From: Nostocales cyanobacterium HT-58-2
GTDB lineage: Bacteria; Cyanobacteriota; Cyanobacteriia; Cyanobacteriales; Nostocaceae
Direction: 5' to 3'
Length of the DNA stretch: 64,000 bases
Assembly (NCBI GenBank): GCA_002163975.1
Contig: CP019636.1
Coordinates: 6,947,501-7,011,500, forward strand
Made by a program: the position numbers and the translations under genes. Numbering within the stretch: position 1 is the stretch's first letter; each line of letters opens with the position of its first letter. A model generated the notes under the pieces. That model was not told where the DNA came from. It searched no databases and saw only the letters and a list, made by a program, of their open reading frames with translations. This document shows, piece after piece, positions 27,700-37,962 of this stretch.

Positions 27700-29427
27700 T
27701 TAATACTTCCGCTCTTGTGGTTTAAACCTGGTAATCGTGACTGGACGATATTGGATGTCAATCCCTGCTGGTGAATAATAAGCCATTGTGTGCTGCAAGA
27801 AGTTGGCATCATCTCGCTGTGGGTAATCTTCACGGAAGTGAGCGCCGCGACTTTCTTGACGATTGAGGGCGGATTCCATAATCATACGCCCTACTACCAT
27901 CAAACTCCTGAGTTCTATAGCTTCTATGATTTCTGTATTCCAGCGGTCTCCTTTATCATCTAAGTATATTTGCGAGTATTGCTGTTCCAATTCTTGTATT
28001 TTTTTCAAACCTTCACGCATGAGTTCTTCTGTGCGGAACACGCCACAATACTGAGTCATGTCATCTTGGAAGGCTTGGCGGACTTGGTTAATGCGGTACT
28101 TTCCAGGCTGTTCTAGCAGAACCTGAATTTGTTTCTGGGCTTCTGTGATGTAGCGTTGCTCGTCTACAATTGGCAGTTTACGTTTTTGTACAAATTGTGC
28201 GATCGCTGCTCCTGTTTTGCGTCCATAAACCACACATTCCAGCAAGGAATTACTGCCGAGGCGATTTGCACCATGTACGGAAACACAAGCAGTTTCTCCA
28301 GCGGCAAAGAAGCCATCAACCAGACTATCACCACCACTGCGGACTTGACCATCAGTATTGACTGGTATACCGCCCATACAATAGTGAATGGTCGGGCGTA
28401 CTGGCATGGGTTGAGTGACTGCGTCAACACCTACTAAGCGATGTGCCTCCTCCCAACAAAAGGGCACACGGCTCATGATTTTTTCTTTCCCCATGTGCCG
28501 GAGGTCAAGATAGACAAAGGGACCGCCAGCACTGCCATCGGGATGAATACCTCGACCTGCACGAATTTCGTAGGCGATCGCCCGTGAAGTGATATCACGT
28601 GGGGCAAGTTCCATGCGGCTGGGAGCGTACCTTGCCATGAAGCGTTCTCCCTCACTATTGATAAGATACGCCCCTTCTCCGCGCACCGCTTCTGAAATCA
28701 AGACCCCTACTGGATATAAGCCTGTGGGGTGAAATTGTACAAATTCCATGTCTTCTAAAGGCAAGCCCGCAAGGGCTGTCATTGCGAGACCATCACCAGT
28801 GGAGGCGTAATCATTAGACGTGGTGTTGTAAACTCGACCATAGCCACCAGTAGCAAACATCACGGCCTTAGCCCGCACGACTTCGATTTTGCCATCTAAG
28901 ATACTGTACATGACGACACCTTTCGCCTGACCTTCTTCCAAAATCAGTCGCATCACGTACCACTCTTGATAAATTTGCACACCATATCGTCGTAAATTGT
29001 TCACCAATTCGTGCAGAATTGCGTGCCCAGTCTTATCAGCAGCATAGCAAGTGCGATTGTGAGAATGTCCGCCAAAAGCACGTTGAGCAATGCGACCATC
29101 GTTTAAGCGGGAAAATAAAACGCCCATGTGTTCCAGGTCAATCACCACATCTGGCGCTTCACGCGTGAGAATTTCCACGGCATCTTGGTCTGCCAAATAA
29201 TCGGAACCTTTTACAGTATCAAAAGCGTGAGCTTCCCAAGTGTCACTAGAATCGACATTTTTTAGGGTTGCAGCAATTCCACCTTGTGCCGCCACTGAGT
29301 GGGAACGAATGGGGTGGGTTTTGGCAATCACTGCCACATTCAAACTGGGGTCAGTGCGGGCAATTTCCACAGCGGCGCGACACCCAGCTAAGCCACCTCC
29401 GACAATCATTACATCATGTTCAAGCAT
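27700..29427 (-). CDS. sdhA: Succinate dehydrogenase/fumarate reductase flavoprotein subunit
   Basis: FAD subunit that oxidises succinate (or reduces fumarate), 575 residues. It shows the N-terminal dinucleotide fold ([19 protein letters not shown]), the flavin-linking His in [15 protein letters not shown] and the substrate-binding [51 protein letters not shown] and [23 protein letters not shown] follow. The C-terminal domain carries [16 protein letters not shown]. Start is the ATG at 29427; an in-frame TTG lies 12 bases upstream. SdhB and membrane anchors are not adjacent, as is usual in cyanobacteria. NadB (L-aspartate oxidase) is the related alternative, but the C-terminal [11 protein letters not shown] favours Sdh. 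Confidence 0.9.
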   Translation of the reverse strand: MLEHDVMIVGGGLAGCRAAVEIARTDPSLNVAVIAKTHPIRSHSVAAQGGIAATLKNVDSSDTWEAHAFDTVKGSDYLADQDAVEILTREAPDVVIDLEHMGVLFSRLNDGRIAQRAFGGHSHNRTCYAADKTGHAILHELVNNLRRYGVQIYQEWYVMRLILEEGQAKGVVMYSILDGKIEVVRAKAVMFATGGYGRVYNTTSNDYASTGDGLAMTALAGLPLEDMEFVQFHPTGLYPVGVLISEAVRGEGAYLINSEGERFMARYAPSRMELAPRDITSRAIAYEIRAGRGIHPDGSAGGPFVYLDLRHMGKEKIMSRVPFCWEEAHRLVGVDAVTQPMPVRPTIHYCMGGIPVNTDGQVRSGGDSLVDGFFAAGETACVSVHGANRLGSNSLLECVVYGRKTGAAIAQFVQKRKLPIVDEQRYITEAQKQIQVLLEQPGKYRINQVRQAFQDDMTQYCGVFRTEELMREGLKKIQELEQQYSQIYLDDKGDRWNTEIIEAIELRSLMVVGRMIMESALNRQESRGAHFREDYPQRDDANFLQHTMAYYSPAGIDIQYRPVTITRFKPQERKY

Positions 29428-29635
29428 AATCAGCCTCAACTGTAAAAAAAACTATAATTGTTCTATTGTAAAGACGCGGTATGTCTCGTCTGTCAAAAAA
29501 ATTCCCCGCCAACAGACAGGGATATGGTGTCAATTTTGGCTTTTGGAGAAGGAGTAGGGATTGTTAATTGTTAGTTCTTCCTTTCCACTAACGACTAACG
29601 ACTCATTACTCACCACTGCTCAATCTAAAATCTCT

Positions 29636-29950
29636 TCAGCTCGTTGCTTGTACTGGTTGTTTCTGAGAAACATTACCTGGTATTGGTTCTAATTTTGTTC
29701 CTGCTTCCACAGGAGTCACCTCAATATGATTCAGTAAAGTCGTCACAAAGGCAAAAAGCAAAAAAGGCAAAGATAGTAGAACTACGAGCCCAACAGTGGC
29801 TAAAGCATAAACAGGTCTTCTGGCACCCATCAACGCCAAAGCTGACGCCAAACTTATCGTAATAGTAATCAACCAAACTATAATTTGACCGTAGATATCC
29901 CCAAAGGTAAGGGTACAGACAAACCGATACTTTTGAATGTTATTTGTCAT
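29636..29950 (-). CDS. Small membrane protein of unknown function
   Basis: 104 residues with two to three hydrophobic helices (IIVWLITITISLASALALMG, YALATVGLVVLLSLPFLLFAFVTTLL) and a polar C-terminal tail (EAGTKLEPIPGNVSQ). I do not recognise the family. It starts with an ATG and lies 208 bases upstream of the flavoprotein gene on the same strand, so it could share a transcript, but spacing does not require it. Confidence 0.65.
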   Translation of the reverse strand: MTNNIQKYRFVCTLTFGDIYGQIIVWLITITISLASALALMGARRPVYALATVGLVVLLSLPFLLFAFVTTLLNHIEVTPVEAGTKLEPIPGNVSQKQPVQATS

Positions 29951-30236
29951 AATTTGCCTCTAGCATCTCCTTAGGTTCTACCTTAGAACCATGTTTGGGT
30001 TTCAGACAATTTCTAAATATTTTTGAAATAATTGTAATATCACTTTACAATTGACTGAATTTTCTTTTATTTGAACATTGCAATATTAGCTAGAAGTCGT
30101 CAATTATCAATAAAGATATAATAGATTGAAGACCTATCATACACAGTAGCGCTCCTAATATCTTAATTATAAATTAAAATAATTACCAAAAAGATACTTA
30201 CACTTACAGAAGTTCGTTAACTTAAATAAAAATTTT

Positions 30237-30590
30237 TTAATAATCAGTTTTGCGATCACTGGATTCTAGCTGTTTAATTTTCATACGCAAATCAAAATCA
30301 TCACTACTAACAATTGTCTCTAGGTTAGCGATTCTTTGCTCTAACAGTTCTACCTTCTGCTGGGCTAAAGAGTGAGTTTTTGATTTTTTGTCATCAGAAC
30401 GCCACACAGCAGCTGTACCCACCGCTGCACCTGCGATAGTAGCTAAAGGTAAAAGAGGACCACTTCTCGTAACAGCTGAAAGCGGGATACAAATTGCTAG
30501 CATTCCCACAGCAATACCCCAGATTCTTGAGGTAGCAGCAACTCGCACATCTTCATATTCTTCCAGATTTTTTTTAGCTCTTTTAGCCAT
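30237..30590 (-). CDS. Small membrane protein with C-terminal coiled coil
   Basis: 117 residues. A basic N-terminus (AKRAKKNLEEYEDVRVAATSR) is followed by a hairpin of two helices (IWGIAVGMLAICIPLSAV, LLPLATIAGAAVGTAAVW). A polar tail with a heptad-like segment (QQKVELLEQRIANLETIV) ends in SSDRKTDY. No named family is recognised. The layout resembles small scaffold proteins that present a coiled coil on the cytoplasmic face. Confidence 0.65.
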   Translation of the reverse strand: MAKRAKKNLEEYEDVRVAATSRIWGIAVGMLAICIPLSAVTRSGPLLPLATIAGAAVGTAAVWRSDDKKSKTHSLAQQKVELLEQRIANLETIVSSDDFDLRMKIKQLESSDRKTDY

Positions 30591-30697
30591 AAACTTATCT
30601 TAACTCCCTTATTTAATACCTTGGCATGAAGTTCTACTAAAGTGCTTCCTACCATGGAGTTAAGTATATTTAACATAATTTCTATTGTGTACGATAT

Positions 30698-30796
30698 GTC
30701 ATTGCGAGTAGAAGGTAGCTTCCCGCAGAGTAGTGAAACGTAAGCACAAATACTGCCGTAGGTATACGCGTAGCGTCGTGTCCTGTTCGCAATGAC
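30698..30796. repeat. Interspersed repeat with 10-bp inverted ends
   Basis: GTCATTGCGA (30698-30707) and TCGCAATGAC (30787-30796) are exact inverted copies enclosing about 80 bases. Small elements with GTCATTGCGA...TCGCAATGAC ends are widespread in bacterial genomes and behave like REP or MITE-type repeats. It lies in the 311-base gap (30591-30901), which holds no gene. Confidence 0.75.
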
Positions 30797-30901
30797 CAGT
30801 ATTTAAGAGTGGCTCCCCACCACGCTGCTCCGGCTATGCAAATTAGAGATTGTTTCCATAAGCTTATTTTTATTTAGTTTCACTGCTATCAAATTAAAAG
30901 T

Positions 30902-32128
30902 TTATTTATGGTCTGGAGTGATAAGTAGGGCGCGGACATAAGCTAAGTTAGCGAGTTCTGTGAATGGGTCAGCTTTTGCTATTTCTGCAATAGTATTCAG
31001 CGAAATGGATATGTTTTCATTATTACCGGATAGACTCGCACTATCTATTACAGCAAATAGAGTGCGGAAGTTTCCTGCATGATCACCAAACCAGAGTTCA
31101 AGATACGCCTTTAGCCGTTCTCGCTGGAGGTTTATCTTGGCGATAGTTTCTTTCTCCCAAATTTCAATCTTCTGTTGCTTTTTCTTTTCCTGCTCTGCAA
31201 CCTTCAGGTAATCCGTGTACACTGAAACCGCTTGCTGCCAGCATTCAGTAAGATTCACTTTTTTAAGTGCAAAATCTTCATTATCTAAAACAGGAGTTTT
31301 CATAATTTCTGCAAGTGCCTTCACTAAAAGTGCGACCTGTTGAAACTTGTTAGTATCCCTGTGTCTATTAAATGATGGCAAGAATTCAAGTTCCTTAAGA
31401 CTTACAACAGCACGGTTGTTAAGAGATCCAAACAAATTTCTCAACTCGGTTATCCGCCGTCTGACTTGTTGCATACAGTCTTTCACGGCATCAATTTTAA
31501 CTATTGCAATATTGACTTTTGCCTCGTACTCCCGTGCTTTTGTCAAGGTATTTTCACCTTCAAGACCACCAATCAGGATAGCTGAACTGATTTCACCAAC
31601 GCCAAGAGCCTTGCTTGTGCCATCGGCAGCAAATGAACCATCGCCTAACGATGCTAGAGTTGTATTCCAAGCTGCTGTTCCCGTACTTACCATCCCTACC
31701 GAGGTAGCAAGACTCATTGCGCCGATGTATCCTGCTGCTGTAATAGCGTTAGTATCACCTATAAAAAAATGTTTAGCTTCCATAACCGCAGCTTTGTATA
31801 CCTTAAGCTGCTGAACTGAAATTCCTTCTAGCTCCTTTAAAAACTCTTGTTCGCTTTGTTGAGCCTGATCACTGTTTCGCTCAATGAAGTGAACAAAGCG
31901 TCCTATAGTATGCATCATGACATCAAGCTGGAGTTGACCGTACTCTTGTGCCAGCTTGTTAATGGTTTCCCACTCTGCTTCTAAATTGCTGACAGCATTC
32001 TCGTAACGCTTTTGAGTACGTTGATCTATTTCCTTTGCTTCATTTATATCGGCAATTCCTGCTGCTCCCGCGATTGCTCCAAAAGCGGCACTACCTAAAG
32101 CAACAGCACCAAAAATAAGTGGAATCAT
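30902..32128 (-). CDS. Unknown protein with glycine-zipper hydrophobic segments and coiled coils
   Basis: A 408-residue protein. Residues 1-27 are a small-residue hydrophobic helix (FGAVALGSAAFGAIAGAAG). Residues 28-125 are helical and charged, of coiled-coil type. Residues about 128-190 form a Gly/Ala-rich hydrophobic hairpin (GYIGAMSLATSVGMVSTGTA, then ASLGDGSFAADG). The rest is a long helical region with a basic KKKQQKIEIWEKE stretch. The central hairpin recalls a bacterial family whose core reads WLGGGSLAAGGGG; I know that family only by pattern. Such amphipathic Gly-rich hairpins can insert in membranes. CAGGAG sits well before the ATG. No partner gene is adjacent. Confidence 0.6.
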   Translation of the reverse strand: MIPLIFGAVALGSAAFGAIAGAAGIADINEAKEIDQRTQKRYENAVSNLEAEWETINKLAQEYGQLQLDVMMHTIGRFVHFIERNSDQAQQSEQEFLKELEGISVQQLKVYKAAVMEAKHFFIGDTNAITAAGYIGAMSLATSVGMVSTGTAAWNTTLASLGDGSFAADGTSKALGVGEISSAILIGGLEGENTLTKAREYEAKVNIAIVKIDAVKDCMQQVRRRITELRNLFGSLNNRAVVSLKELEFLPSFNRHRDTNKFQQVALLVKALAEIMKTPVLDNEDFALKKVNLTECWQQAVSVYTDYLKVAEQEKKKQQKIEIWEKETIAKINLQRERLKAYLELWFGDHAGNFRTLFAVIDSASLSGNNENISISLNTIAEIAKADPFTELANLAYVRALLITPDHK

Positions 32129-32417
32129 AAAATACTCCTGATTGTGATTAGCGGTTAAAGATGGGCTTGTACAGATTTTTCAAGCTACCTTTGAGTCGCC
32201 TTAAATCTATAGTTCCCAAATATACAAACTAATCACTATAAATTAGGTGCTGAAAACTTAAAACTTCCATGAATTGAATTACACTATACTTAAGCAACCT
32301 ATTGTTTGAAGATTATATTTTATACCTATTTTTTTGCTTGTATTGCTCATCCAGGTGACTTTACTCATACAGCCGTGGGTTTCTTACTGAAAGAGATAAT
32401 AATGAAGCAACCACAAC
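32129..32417. other. Intergenic region between the unknown gene and the ndhD terminator
   Basis: AT-rich, with no gene, repeat or RNA recognised. It should contain the promoter for the minus-strand gene that starts at 32128, but no clear -35/-10 pair can be assigned. Confidence 0.35.
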
Positions 32418-32446
32418 ACAAAAAAAGGCAGGTATAAACCCGCCCT
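32418..32446 (-). terminator. Rho-independent terminator of ndhD
   Basis: On the minus strand GGCGGGT-TTAT-ACCTGCC forms a seven-pair stem (32444-32427) followed by a run of at least eight T residues. It lies 30 bases past the ndhD stop. Confidence 0.92.
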
Positions 32447-32475
32447 TAAAGCAATATTGATTTGAAATCAACACC

Positions 32476-34047
32476 CTAGTTCCCAATCTCCGGCGCACTA
32501 AACGATACCGCAGGCGCTTTTGGATCTGACAAAGCCGGCACAGAATCACGCAACCGTGCTGTTAACTGTACAGTTGACGCATCATAAATCTCAGTCAGAA
32601 TCTTGGGATACAAGCCAATACCAATAATTGGCACTAACAAGCAGGCGATAATGAAGATTTCACGGGGTTCCGCATCTATCAGTTTCTGGTGAGAAACTAA
32701 TTCTTTGTTCTCTTCCCCGTAGAAAATCTCCCGCAGCATCGATAGCAAATAAATGGGAGTTAAAATAACCCCAATTGCCATTAAGAACACTACGATAATT
32801 TTGAAGGTGGGGCTATAGGCATCGCTAGTAGCAAAGCCAACAAACACCATCAACTCGGCAACAAAACCGCTCATTCCTGGTAAGGCTAAAGATGCTAGAG
32901 AACACGTTGTCCACATAGCAAACATCTTGCCCATTTTCTTCCCAACACCGCCCATTTCATCCAACATGAGGGTGTGGGTACGGTCATAAGTTGCCCCGAC
33001 TAGGAAGAATAAACTTGCCCCAATCAAACCGTGGGAAACCATTTGCAGTATTGCCCCATTCAAGCCCAAGTCGGTAAAGGAAGCAATACCAATTGCCACA
33101 AAGCCCATGTGGGAAATTGAGGAGTAGGCAATTTTCCGCTTCAGGTTACGCTGGGCAAAAGATGTGAGGGCAGCGTAGATGATATTCACGACCCCCAAAA
33201 TCACTAATACTGGGGCAAAATAAGCATGGGCATCGGGAAGCATTTGAGCATTCATCCGAATCAGAGCGTAGCCGCCCATTTTCAGTAGAACACCTGCCAG
33301 CAACATATGCACAGGTGCTGTAGCTTCACCGTGAGCATCTGGCAACCAGGTATGTAACGGGAAGATGGGAAGTTTGACGGCGTAGGCTATCAAGAAGGCA
33401 GCGTATAGCCAAAGTTGGAGATTGAGGCTGAAGTCTTTGGCAGCGAGCGATCGCATATCAAAAGTGACGGTATCGCCAAAAAACGCCATTGTCAAGCCAG
33501 CGAGCAAAATAAACAGCGAACCACCAGCAGTGTACAAAATAAACTTGGTTGCTGCGTACTGTCGCCTTTTGCCTCCCCAAATCGAAAGCAGAATGTATAC
33601 TGGCACCAGTTCCAGTTCCCACACCAGGAAAAACAACAGCATATCCTGGACGGCGAAAACGGCAATCTGACCGCCATACATTGCTAGTATCAAAAAGTAA
33701 AACAACCTCGGTTTGAGGGTCACGGGCCAAGCTGCTAAAGCCGCCAAGGTGGTAATGAATCCAGTCAAAATAATGAGGGGCATAGATAAGCCATCTGCCC
33801 CTACTGACCAATTCAAACCAATCTGTGGAAGCCAGCTATAACTCTCAAACAGTTGCAAATCCGGATTTGAGTAGTCATATCCGGTGTAAAAAGCAGTCAC
33901 AATCAGGACAAAATCTATCAGTCCTACGGTCAAGGCATACCAGCGAACTGTTTTGCCATCTTTATCGGGAATGAAGGGAATCAGCAGTGACGCCGCTATC
34001 GGAAACAGAATAATCGTCGTCAGCCACGGGAAATTTGCTGTATTCAT
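32476..34047 (-). CDS. ndhD: NAD(P)H-quinone oxidoreductase subunit 4
   Basis: Proton-pumping antiporter-like subunit of the thylakoid NDH-1 complex, used in respiration and cyclic electron flow. The 523-residue protein has about 14 membrane helices. Conserved blocks include [87 protein letters not shown] and [12 protein letters not shown]. The Glu in WELEL and Lys in [11 protein letters not shown] are the expected channel residues. It lies 279 bases after ndhF in the same direction, which fits a D1/F1-type pair. A strong terminator follows. Confidence 0.95.
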   Translation of the reverse strand: MNTANFPWLTTIILFPIAASLLIPFIPDKDGKTVRWYALTVGLIDFVLIVTAFYTGYDYSNPDLQLFESYSWLPQIGLNWSVGADGLSMPLIILTGFITTLAALAAWPVTLKPRLFYFLILAMYGGQIAVFAVQDMLLFFLVWELELVPVYILLSIWGGKRRQYAATKFILYTAGGSLFILLAGLTMAFFGDTVTFDMRSLAAKDFSLNLQLWLYAAFLIAYAVKLPIFPLHTWLPDAHGEATAPVHMLLAGVLLKMGGYALIRMNAQMLPDAHAYFAPVLVILGVVNIIYAALTSFAQRNLKRKIAYSSISHMGFVAIGIASFTDLGLNGAILQMVSHGLIGASLFFLVGATYDRTHTLMLDEMGGVGKKMGKMFAMWTTCSLASLALPGMSGFVAELMVFVGFATSDAYSPTFKIIVVFLMAIGVILTPIYLLSMLREIFYGEENKELVSHQKLIDAEPREIFIIACLLVPIIGIGLYPKILTEIYDASTVQLTARLRDSVPALSDPKAPAVSFSAPEIGN

Positions 34048-34234
34048 CGGAAGTTGTTAGTCAGCAATAATAAAGTTCGGCTATCAACTACTAGCTATTT
34101 ACTAGCAGTTTTTGCAAGGCTTGGTCTTCATTCTTAGGTTTATTTAATAAAAATAAAGAAAGATGAAGGCAAGTAAATGCAGCCTTTATTCTTCATCTTT
34201 TCTTCCGCGAGATACCCCATTTGTATTTACCAAT

Positions 34235-34268
34235 AAGTACGGGCGAGTTTTCAAACCCGCCCGTACTT
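34235..34268. promoter_or_regulatory. Strong hairpin between ndhF and ndhD
   Basis: AAGTACGGGCG (34235-34245) pairs perfectly with CGCCCGTACTT (34258-34268), an 11-pair stem with a 12-base loop. Neither strand has a T-run directly after it. It may cause partial termination or protect the ndhF 3' end, or be a mobile palindromic repeat. Confidence 0.8.
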
Positions 34269-34326
34269 GATTAATGACAATGGACAACCCAAACGGAAAG
34301 GTTACCTTTTCAGCGTGAAGGGTATA

Positions 34327-36426
34327 TCAAGTTACACCAAAAATAATCACTAAACCCAACACAGCCCCAAAGATAATCAAGGCATAGAATTGAGCGCGAC
34401 CATTTTCCAGGTATTTCAAACCTTCGCCACTAATCAGAGTAAAAAAGCCTGTGAGGTTTACAGCACCATCGACAACGCGGAAGTCAACTTCCATCACTTG
34501 TCTTGCTAAACGACGCAAGCCGATGACAAAAACACTATGGTAAAAGTCATCAAAGTACCACTTGTTGAGGGAGAGTTCGTAAAGCGGCTTGATCTTTCGT
34601 GCTATTGCCACTGGGTTAATCTTACCCAACAGATACAACAGGGAAGCCAGGGTAATGCCAATGAGGGAAATTCCAACTGAACTGCCCGCCATGATGTAGA
34701 ATTCTGTCGGGTTGAACAGTGCAGCCTTTTCTGTCACTTCTGCTAAAGTTTCAGTGGGTGGGAAGATAAACTCCTCAAAGTAGTTGGCAAAAGGAGTTCC
34801 CACTAAACCAATGAGCAGTGAAGGAATTGCCAAGAGTACCAACGGCAAGGTCATTGTCCAAGGCGACTCATGAGGGTATTCACTGTGACCATGGTCGTGA
34901 CCGTGGTCATCATGATAGTGTTCCTCTGTTGCCTCCAGTTCTCCCTTGGTCATTGCACCAGGACCAAAAGCAGGAGCAGCATCAAAACCTGTGACAATTG
35001 CCATTCCTTCTGGAGACTTGAGTTTCTGCCACAATTGACGTAAGTTGCCCCGGAATTTTCCTTCAAACGTGAGGAAATACATCCGGAACATATAGAAAGC
35101 GGTAATTCCGGCAGTGAGCCAGCCAATTCCCCAGAGAACTGGGTTAGCGTTAAATGCCGCACCGAGGATTTCATCTTTTGACCAGAACCCAGCAAAGGGT
35201 GGGACACCAGAAATTGCCAAGCAACCAATCAAAAAGGTGGTTGCTGTAACTGGCATATACTTCCGCAGTCCACCCATTAACCGCATATCCTGCGCTAAGT
35301 TAGGGTCGTGACCAGCCACTGCTTCCATGCCGTGAATCACAGAACCAGAACCAAGGAAGAGCATCGCCTTAAAGTAGGCGTGGGTCATTAGGTGGAAAAG
35401 TCCTGCGGAGTATGCGCCTACTCCCATAGCCATGACCATGTAACCGAGTTGGGAAATGGTGGAGTAAGCTAAGCCCTTTTTGATGTCGTTTTGAGTGATA
35501 GCAATTGTCGCACCCAAAAATGCTGTAAATGCCCCAGTGAAAGCAATCACGTTCATTGCAGCTGGGACGTGTTCAAAGACTGGGTACATCCGAGCAATCA
35601 GGAAAACTCCCGCTGCCACCATCGTCGCCGCGTGGATTAGGGCGGATATGGGAGTGGGACCTTCCATCGCATCTGGTAGCCAGACGTGTAGGGGGAATTG
35701 GGCAGATTTGGCAGCTGGACCAAGGAACACTAAAATCGCAAACAGGATGGCGAGTACATTGCTTAAAGAACCTGTTTGCACGAGTTGTGACAGGCGATCG
35801 CCTATCACACCAAAATCAAAGCTTCCTGTTGCCCAAAACAGCCCTAGAATGCCTAACAGCAAGCCGAAGTCGCCCACACGGTTGGTAACAAATGCCTTTT
35901 GAGCTGCATCTGCTGCTGCCTTGCGGTCATACCAGAAGCCGACCAGCAAGTACGAACACATCCCGACGAGTTCCCAGAAGATATAAATCTGTACTAGGTT
36001 AGGACTAACCACCAGCCCCAACATTGAGGAGCCGAACAAGCTGAGATAGGCGTAAAACCGGACATAGCCTGGGTCATGAGCCATGTAGCCATCCGTATAA
36101 ACCATGACCAAGAAGGCTACAGTTGTCACAATCACCAGCATTAGGGCTGTCAGGTGGTCAATAGTGTAGCCCATGCTCAGGTGAAAATTTCCTGCTGCTG
36201 CCCATTCCAAGGTGCGGGTGTAAGGGGGATGCCCTTGAATTTGACTCCACAGCAAGGCAAACGACAGACCCATCACGGCTCCCATTGTGGATATAATCAA
36301 TGCCGCATTTAGCCGCCGCAGCCTGTTTGTCACCTGATTCAACGAGATTAACCCTAGACCGACCAGCATTGCCCCAAGAAGAGGTAATACCGGAATCAGC
36401 CAGGCATACTGATAGATTACTTCCAT
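34327..36426 (-). CDS. ndhF: NAD(P)H-quinone oxidoreductase subunit 5
   Basis: Largest antiporter-like subunit of NDH-1, 699 residues with about 16 helices. It includes the long C-terminal amphipathic helix and last helix (FYALIIFGAVLGLVIIFGV). Conserved blocks: YTIDHLTALMLVIVTTVAFLV, YIFWELVGMCSYLLVGFWY, SAQFPLHVWLPDAMEGPTPISALIHAATMVAAGVFL, KGLAYSTISQLGYM and ISGVPPFAGFWSKDEIL. A His-rich loop (HYHDDHGHDHGHSEYPHE) lies between helices. The length fits the F1 type of respiratory and cyclic NDH-1. I use the ATG at 36426; the codon before it is GTG. ndhD is downstream. Confidence 0.95.
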   Translation of the reverse strand: MEVIYQYAWLIPVLPLLGAMLVGLGLISLNQVTNRLRRLNAALIISTMGAVMGLSFALLWSQIQGHPPYTRTLEWAAAGNFHLSMGYTIDHLTALMLVIVTTVAFLVMVYTDGYMAHDPGYVRFYAYLSLFGSSMLGLVVSPNLVQIYIFWELVGMCSYLLVGFWYDRKAAADAAQKAFVTNRVGDFGLLLGILGLFWATGSFDFGVIGDRLSQLVQTGSLSNVLAILFAILVFLGPAAKSAQFPLHVWLPDAMEGPTPISALIHAATMVAAGVFLIARMYPVFEHVPAAMNVIAFTGAFTAFLGATIAITQNDIKKGLAYSTISQLGYMVMAMGVGAYSAGLFHLMTHAYFKAMLFLGSGSVIHGMEAVAGHDPNLAQDMRLMGGLRKYMPVTATTFLIGCLAISGVPPFAGFWSKDEILGAAFNANPVLWGIGWLTAGITAFYMFRMYFLTFEGKFRGNLRQLWQKLKSPEGMAIVTGFDAAPAFGPGAMTKGELEATEEHYHDDHGHDHGHSEYPHESPWTMTLPLVLLAIPSLLIGLVGTPFANYFEEFIFPPTETLAEVTEKAALFNPTEFYIMAGSSVGISLIGITLASLLYLLGKINPVAIARKIKPLYELSLNKWYFDDFYHSVFVIGLRRLARQVMEVDFRVVDGAVNLTGFFTLISGEGLKYLENGRAQFYALIIFGAVLGLVIIFGVT

Positions 36427-36505
36427 CACTGACGCCTACTTTTAGAATTCTTGACTAATTTGTCGGAACTGTTAATAATTGTGACACACACCCTTTAGGA
36501 TAAAA

Positions 36506-36535
36506 TACCCCACCCGATGGTTATTAGGTGGGGTA
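36506..36535 (-). terminator. Hairpin upstream of ndhF
   Basis: TACCCCACC (36506-36514) pairs exactly with GGTGGGGTA (36527-36535). On the minus strand the stem is followed by TTTTAT, so it could end transcripts coming from the thioredoxin-like gene before ndhF. Confidence 0.6.
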
Positions 36536-36600
36536 ATTAAGCTTGGTTTTATATTTGGTTAATCGTTCAAAGTTTTTTAATTCTTAAATCCCAGTCGCCG

Positions 36601-36960
36601 ACCAAGGGAAAACGCCACTTGCTACCCCACAGAAAGCCACTCTTGCGTCTGAAATTCAGCAGAGCCGGACGCCAGTTCCCTCCGTAGGTATCTAGCGTTG
36701 GAAAGCCCTTCTCCTATCACCAGACGCACTCGCGTTCGCTAACGCCAGTCGCCGTGAGAGCGGGAAACCCTCTCCGAAGTTTCCTCAACGGGGGGCTTTG
36801 GGGTCCCCACGAAGTGGGGTTGGGGGGAAACCCCCGCACGGAACTTCTCTCTACAGCGAGCAGTTCTGAGGAGGGTTTCTCTCCGTAAGAAACTGCGGTG
36901 CTGGACTCACCATCATTCGCGCTGTCTCACCACAACGTGCTGGCTCCCCTCCTGCGGCTT
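36601..36960. repeat. GC-rich interspersed repeat cluster
   Basis: A patchwork of hairpin-forming units in the 559-base gap between ndhF and the thioredoxin-like gene. CGCCAGTCGCC...CGGGAAACCC (36743-36770) is the reverse-orientation copy of units at 41066-41186. GGAGGGTTTCTCTCCGTAAG (36870-36889) is a forward copy. GGTCCCCAC-GAA-GTGGGGTT and GGGGGGAAACCCCC between them are self-complementary. The base composition is far above the surrounding AT-rich DNA. Confidence 0.7.
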
Positions 36961-36985
36961 ACTCTCTTTGTTGACTTTCAACTCT

Positions 36986-37372
36986 TCATGCTGAGCGACA
37001 GCCTAAATCCGCTGTTTGTGAGCTACTGAATGCTCTGGGGCGGTTGGTGTAGCTGACTTTAATTTCTTCCAAAGCTAAGAGTAAATCTTCTCGTCCGCGA
37101 AATCCCTCCAAACGCTGCCGAACTATGCCATTTTCAATCAACAGTAAAGTCGGCAGTGACTTTAGCTTGTATGTTGTAGCTAGTTTAAAATTGTCATCGG
37201 CGTTAACTCCCACTAATTTCATTTGGTCGCCGCACTGAGCTTTAAATTGCAATAATAAGGGGTGAATAATTCGACATAAGCCACACCAAGGTGCTTCAAA
37301 ATTTACTAAAACAGGAATTGGGGATTCTAAAACTTCTTGAGAAAATGTCCGCTCACTAACCGACAACACCAT
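36986..37372 (-). CDS. Thioredoxin-like protein with CGLC active site
   Basis: Thioredoxin-fold protein of 128 residues. Features: VLVNFEAPWCGLCRIIHPLL, VKLVGVN-type strand (KLVGVNADDNFKLATTYKL), the cis-Pro loop SLPTLLLIENG and a final helix. The active site is WCGLC rather than the usual WCGPC, which should shift its redox potential. The C-terminal 25 residues are a short polar extension. The ATG at 37372 is used because the longer frame starts with a TTG. Thioredoxin relatives act on cytoplasmic disulfides; the target is unknown. It lies between ndhF and the carotene isomerase gene on the same strand. Confidence 0.85.
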   Translation of the reverse strand: MVLSVSERTFSQEVLESPIPVLVNFEAPWCGLCRIIHPLLLQFKAQCGDQMKLVGVNADDNFKLATTYKLKSLPTLLLIENGIVRQRLEGFRGREDLLLALEEIKVSYTNRPRAFSSSQTADLGCRSA

Positions 37373-37962
37373 GACGCCTCTGGAATTATGTTGTTTTGAT
37401 ATCAAAACTAACTGTCAGCAGGAGGGAGTGCGCTGTCAGTGTTGTGCAAACATAGTTGGTTGCATCGCTGACCAAGAAGACATTCAAGACGGTAACTCTC
37501 TCAAACTTTATAACTCTTAATAGTCGTTACTGGAGAGGAATTTGTCACCAATCTGCTATCAACTTTTGCATAGAACTTACCTACAGATGCCCATAACATA
37601 TGTAGGTACTCCTTTCCCGCTTTTACAAGTGGAAAAGCTTCCTTTTCCACTCGCTGATGTCGAGATATAGATGCTCTTACAGAAGTATTTGAAGATTTTT
37701 CCAATGACTGGTCGCAGTTGGCTAACTTGTTTTCCGCCAATTTTAACCAACTTTAGTTGATTATAGAAAAGGAAATGGCGAATTATCAAGTCTCTCCTTA
37801 TGTTTGGTAGTTGGCTAGCAACTGCCAAATGTAAGCTTTTAAAACGACTAAGCGCACCCCCACTGACAGCTACTTCAATTCATACTACATTGATTTGGCA
37901 GCAGTTGATGAGATGAAATGAATATTTCACCATTTTTACTACTGTGAATAATTGTGATTATG
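37373..37962. other. Gap with two overlapping short minus-strand frames
   Basis: 590 bases. Two overlapping minus-strand frames of about 80 codons (37501-37740 and 37577-37828) exist, but neither shows a known motif or convincing ribosome-binding site, and they exclude each other. This may be the debris of a lost gene. Confidence 0.35.

Noticed and set aside
33458-33811. Open frames antisense to ndhD and ndhF
   Set aside because: They are shadows of highly conserved membrane-protein genes; composition follows the real frame and no motif or ribosome-binding site supports them.
37501-37828. Two overlapping minus-strand frames of about 80 codons
   Set aside because: They are mutually exclusive, have no recognised motif and no good ribosome-binding site. 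Recorded only as a gap.
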